From assembly GCA_018136815.1 (NCBI GenBank), contig CM030940.1:1618213-1682212 (forward strand): a stretch of DNA of 64,000 bases, in the 5' to 3' direction. Of the stretch, positions 60,276-64,000 are shown one piece after another. Both the position numbers and the translations under genes were made by a program. The DNA comes from Isochrysis galbana (lineage: Eukaryota > Haptophyta > Isochrysidales > Isochrysidaceae). How positions within the stretch are numbered: the stretch's first letter is position 1; each line of letters opens with the position of its first letter. The notes under the pieces were generated by a model. It was not told the DNA's origin. It was given only the letters and a program-made list of their open reading frames with translations, and did not search any database.

Positions 60276-60305
60276 GTCTCTTTGTCTCTCGGCGGGGGTA
60301 CCAGA

Positions 60306-60563
60306 TGAGTGGCGAAAGCTTTCTTGTTACTTGTCTCTTAGGGGTCTCTACCCTTGCACGGTCCGTTGTCCGTTCAAACGACTCAACCGCCGTAACCGAC
60401 TCAACCGCCGTAACCGACTCAACCGCCGGTCACGTAACCGACACAAAAACAAAACCCCAACAAGAACAAATGCTTTGCACACCACCTAGCCATAGCTAGG
60501 CCTTGGGTTCACGACGCACATTAAGCCTTGCATGAAGCCTTGTATGAAGCCTTGCGCTTCTCA
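60306..60563 (-). repeat. 5' LTR of Copia element 2
   Basis: 258 bp, TG...CA. On the minus strand it is followed by the putative primer-binding site and the polyprotein ATG 30 bases further on. Confidence 0.95.
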
Positions 60564-62591
60564 GTGCAAGCGAGTACTCGGCGTCGATGTGCCACAAGAT
60601 CTTGATGGCGACCGAGGTGTGCAACGACGCCATCTACATCGGCTTCCCAAAGCCCTTCAAGCCGCACCAACTCAAGTTCCTACCACAAGATGAACAAGAC
60701 TTGTGGGAGGAGGCGCGCATGAAGGAGTACAACACCTTGGTGACCAACAAGACCTTCATCGACGAGAAGCCAATCAAGGAAGTGGGACGCGCCATCCCAC
60801 TAGGTGAGACCCTCCGCTACAAGCGCGACGGCATCCGCAAGTCGCGCATGTACGTTCAAGGCTTCCGCCAAGTACCGGGCATTGACTTTGACCTCTCGTA
60901 CTCGCCAACCATCTCCCATGGCGGCTTTCGACTGTTCTGCGTCATCTCCGTCATCATGTGCACGTACAAGGGCGCCGCCGACGCCATCTCCGCGTACACG
61001 CAGAGCGAGTTGCCCCCCAACGAGCGCGTTTGGGTACGCATGCCCAAGAACTACCGCAAGTACGATGAACAAGGACAAGAACTAGCAGCCCTCTTAGGGC
61101 AATCGCTCTATGGCTTGGTGCAGTCCGGCCGCAATTGGTGGCTCAAGTTGTCCATGTGGCTTGAGGCGTTTGGCTTCATTGTGGCGTTCAGCGAGCCATG
61201 CCTCTACGTGCTCCGTGATGAGGATTCCTTCATGGTCATGGCCACGTACGTGGACGACATGCCGTGGGGCTCCAATGACATGAAGCTCGTGCGCAAGGTG
61301 TTTGAGGCCATGGAGAAGGATGGCTTCAAGCTCACTTGGCATGAAGGTCTCGATGAAGTACTTGGAGCCCAACTCAAGGAAGTGAGTGATGGAATCATTC
61401 TTCACCAAGGAGACTACATCAACAAGTTGGTGGGCGCGCATCTCGAAGAGATGACCAAGTACGAGGACACGCTGCGCAACACCGTCGACACGCCATGCAA
61501 CTCGTACCTCGGCAAGGACGTCATCGAGGCGCAAGACGAGAAAGAGCGGATCAAGGCGGAGCTCGATCCCAAGTTTGGCACCAAGTACCGCGGCCTCGTC
61601 GGTAGTCTCCTCTACGCCGCCGTGGTGAGCAACCCCGACATCTCGTACACGGTGGGCCAACTTTGCCGCGCGATGTCGTTCCCCACCGTGAACCTTTGGC
61701 ACGCGGCGCTGCATTGCCTTCTCTACCTCAAGAACCGTGGCACCATGGGCCTCAAGTACTACAAGAACAATGGCGATAGCCCCATCATCGGCCTCTTTCG
61801 TCAAGGTGAAGGCATGGTACGCGGCATGGTCGACGCATCGTGGGACGTAGTACGTTCGACGAGCGGCTGGCTCATCTTCATCAATGGCAGCCTCGTCGAT
61901 TGGGGCAGCAAGCGCCAAAACAGCATCTCCTTGTCGGCCAACGAAGCGGAAACGATGGCGGCCTCCCTCGCTTCGCAGCGTATCGAGAACTTCCGTAACA
62001 CGCTCGCGGATCTCGGTTGGAAGCAAGCGGAACCAAGCCCGCTCTTGTCCGACAGCAAGGGTGCAAAGGCACTCGCGGACAATCCCATCATGAAGGGTTT
62101 GGCCCGTCACATCCATCGTCGTGAGCTCTACGTGCGTGAGCTCACGCAGAAGAATGTGTTACGCGTCTACCACGTTCAGACCGAGCTCAATGTGGCCGAC
62201 ATGATGACGAAGCCCTTAGCGGCGAACAAGTTCACCAAGTTCCGTGGGCTGATCATGGTTCGCATCTGAGATCTTGCTGCCTTGCGAATCCCTCATTTGT
62301 TGCCCTTCTCCGGGGGATCAGGTCAAGGGGGGGTGAGAAGCGCAAGGCTTCATACAAGGCTTCATGCAAGGCTTAATGTGCGTCGTGAACCCAAGGCCTA
62401 GCTATGGCTAGGTGGTGTGCAAAGCATTTGTTCTTGTTGGGGTTTTGTTTTTGTGTCGGTTACGTGATCGGCGGTTGAGTCGGTTACGGCGGTTGAGTCG
62501 GTTACGGCGGTTGAGTCGTTTGAACGGACACCGGACCGTGCAAGGGTAGAGACCCCTAAGAGACAAGTAACAAGAAAGCTTTCGCCACTCA
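60564..62591 (+). mobile_element. Copia element 1, right part with 3' LTR
   Basis: After the GTGCA duplication the frame continues (SEYSASMCHKILMATEVCND) to a stop at 62267-62269: RT with YVDDM, RNase H and the C-terminal MMTKPLAANKF. A polypurine tract (AGGTCAAGGGGGGG) and a 258-bp LTR (62334-62591) follow. This LTR differs from those of element 2 at about two positions, and the protein differs at a few residues (for example N for D in VCNDAI), so element 1 is a sister copy. Confidence 0.93.
62334..62591 (+). repeat. 3' LTR of Copia element 1
   Basis: Inverted relative to the element 2 LTRs. It begins TGAGAAGCGC and ends GCCACTCA, directly abutting element 3 RT sequence. Confidence 0.93.
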
Positions 62592-64000
62592 GCCACCAAT
62601 TGCGGCCGGACTGCACCAAGCCATAGAGCGATTGCCCTAAGAGGGCTGCTAGTTCTTGTCCTTGTTCATCGTACTTGCGGTAGTTCTTGGGCATGCGTAC
62701 CCAAACGCGCTCGTTGGGGGGCAACTCGCTCTGCGTGTACGCGGAGATGGCGTCGGCGGCGCCCTTGTACGTGCACATGATGACGGAGATGACGCAGAAC
62801 AGTCGAAAGCCGCCATGGGAGATGGTTGGCGAGTACGAGAGGTCAAAGTCAATGCCCGGTACTTGGCGGAAGCCTTGAACGTACATGCGCGACTTGCGGA
62901 TGCCGTCGCGCTTGTAGCGGAGGGTCTCACCTAGTGGGATGGCGCGTCCCACTTCCTTGATTGGCTTCTCGTCGATGAAGGTCTTGTTGGTCACCAAGGT
63001 GTTGTACTCCTTCATGCGCGCCTCCTCCCACAAGTCTTGTTCATCTTGTGGTAGGAACTTGAGTTGGTGCGGCTTGAAGGGCTTTGGGAAGCCGATGTAG
63101 ATGGCGTCGTTGCACACCTCGGTCGCCATCAAGATCTTGTGGCACATCGACGCCGAGTACTCGCTTGCACTCTCGTCGCCAAAGACAGTGTTGTCGTTGC
63201 CCAAGGTGGAGTAGTCCATCACCGTGTACGGGAGCTCCTCTCCCGCGATGCGGCTTGAGCGGCGTGGTGCGGTGTCCTCCTTGCCATCTTCCGACTCGAA
63301 TGGCCCGCGTTGCACTTCGCCACTTGGCGTAAGCGTATCGTTATCCTCCTCATCGGACTCGATGATGCGGCGGTGACGTTGAGGAGCTCGGATAGGCGAC
63401 GTGGTGTCGGAGGCATTGTCGCTATTGTCCTCTTCCACCTCCGTGATGGGGCCCGAGTAGGAATGCTCCGAGGGCGTGTAGTCCGGATCCTCGTGGTCCT
63501 CCGGGATGCCAAACGCGTAGATTGAGCCATGCATCTTGCCGTATTGGTCGGTCTTGTCAATGGGGATCTCACCCCCCCTCGTGGTTTTCCACGGAAACTC
63601 GGACTCCATGAAGGTGGCGTGCACACCGCTCACAAACACCTTGCCCGTCTCGAGCGACATGAAGATGTTGCCCGTGTGGTAGCGTGCCGGGCCCAAGTAG
63701 ATGCACTCTTGTGCTTGCTCCGACAAGTTGTTGTCGCGGTACGCCTTGGGCTTTTGCACGATGGCCTTGCAACCGAACACCTTGAGCATGCTCAGGTTGA
63801 CCGTGTGGCGGATGCCGGCACGCACTAGAGGAGGAGCAGTGTCTTTGGCGCCGGGGATGCGGTTGATGATCACCATCGCGGGATAGAGCGCAAACTCCCA
63901 ATACTCTTGGGGGGCATTGCACCCCAGGAGCAATGGACGCATGGTGCGCTCGAGCAACTTGACCGCGATTTCCGCAGGGTTGCCCCACGGCTCGTACGGG
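62592..64000 (-). mobile_element. Copia element 3, partial (integrase to RT), continues beyond window
   Basis: On the minus strand it reads from PYEPWGNPAEIAVK at the window edge to QSLYGLVQSGRNWW at 62592, where the LTR of element 1 takes over; the open frame then runs into LTR sequence. Residues match element 1 where elements 1 and 2 differ. The rest of its RT is not found on the far side of element 1, so the nest is incomplete or rearranged. Confidence 0.9.

Larger units (their letters stand above)
55439..60563 (-). mobile_element. Complete Copia (Ty1-type) LTR retrotransposon, element 2
   Basis: A 5125-bp element with 258-bp LTRs (55439-55696 and 60306-60563) beginning TG and ending CA, and a 5-bp target duplication GTGCA on both sides (55434-55438 and 60564-60568). 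The polypurine tract AGGTCAAGGGGGGG abuts the 3' LTR (55697-55710), and TGGTACCCCCGCC next to the 5' LTR (60291-60303) is a likely primer-binding site starting with the TGG that pairs to a tRNA CCA end. The pol frame is intact. LTRs look identical by eye, so insertion is recent. Confidence 0.95.

Overview
The window is nuclear DNA of a eukaryotic alga, most likely one with a secondary plastid (haptophyte or ochrophyte type). The basis is GC-rich genes with short GT-AG introns (about 85-150 bp), several proteins opening with signal-peptide-like leaders of the kind used for plastid import (class II fructose-bisphosphate aldolase, an LrgAB-type glycolate/glycerate transporter, a carrier-family protein), and heavy invasion by eukaryotic transposons. 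No operons, CRISPR arrays, rRNAs or convincing tRNAs were seen. A 100-base N gap lies at 29420-29519.

Conventional genes, left to right: thiD-like HMP-P kinase (-, 3' end outside the window); a bacterial-type PLP aminotransferase (-, 3 exons) divergent from a degenerate adenylate-kinase-like gene (+); a fatty-acid-hydroxylase/sterol-desaturase family protein (-); an unrecognised gene near 8.3-8.8 kb (+); class II aldolase (+, 3 exons); a large ADP-ribosyltransferase-LRR protein (-, 16 exons, 16-21 kb); an unrecognised 376-residue protein (-); LrgA-LrgB plastid glycolate/glycerate translocator (+, 3 exons); RLP24-like ribosome-biogenesis factor (-) divergent from RNA polymerase subunit RPB6 (+, 3 exons); a class I methyltransferase (-); a PH-like membrane protein (-, 2 exons); and a mitochondrial-carrier-family protein with a long N-terminal extension (-).

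Between them lies mobile DNA. A LINE-type retrotransposon family recurs at 9-10, 15.8, 25.6-29.4, 35-36 and 44.7-47 kb, with related starts near 22.9 and 49.9 kb. Its ORF1 copies begin with the residues MERA, and a short palindromic hairpin sits 4-5 bases upstream of the start codon in the clear copies. One ORF2 copy (25.6-29.4 kb) has been split by three later insertions, including a ~202/405-bp satellite and a small DNA transposon. At the right end (54.6-64 kb) a fresh full-length Copia element, with apparently identical LTRs and a GTGCA target duplication, is nested inside another Copia copy that abuts a third in inverted orientation. Decayed hAT and Ty3/gypsy fragments and several short dispersed repeats complete the picture.

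The two most interesting items are (1) the ADP-ribosyltransferase-LRR gene, in which each 28-residue LRR is a separate 84-bp exon within a ~184-bp exon-plus-intron tandem array of 15 units, and (2) the hairpin-start-codon module of the LINE family, where one copy carries a compensatory base-pair change, suggesting selection on structure.
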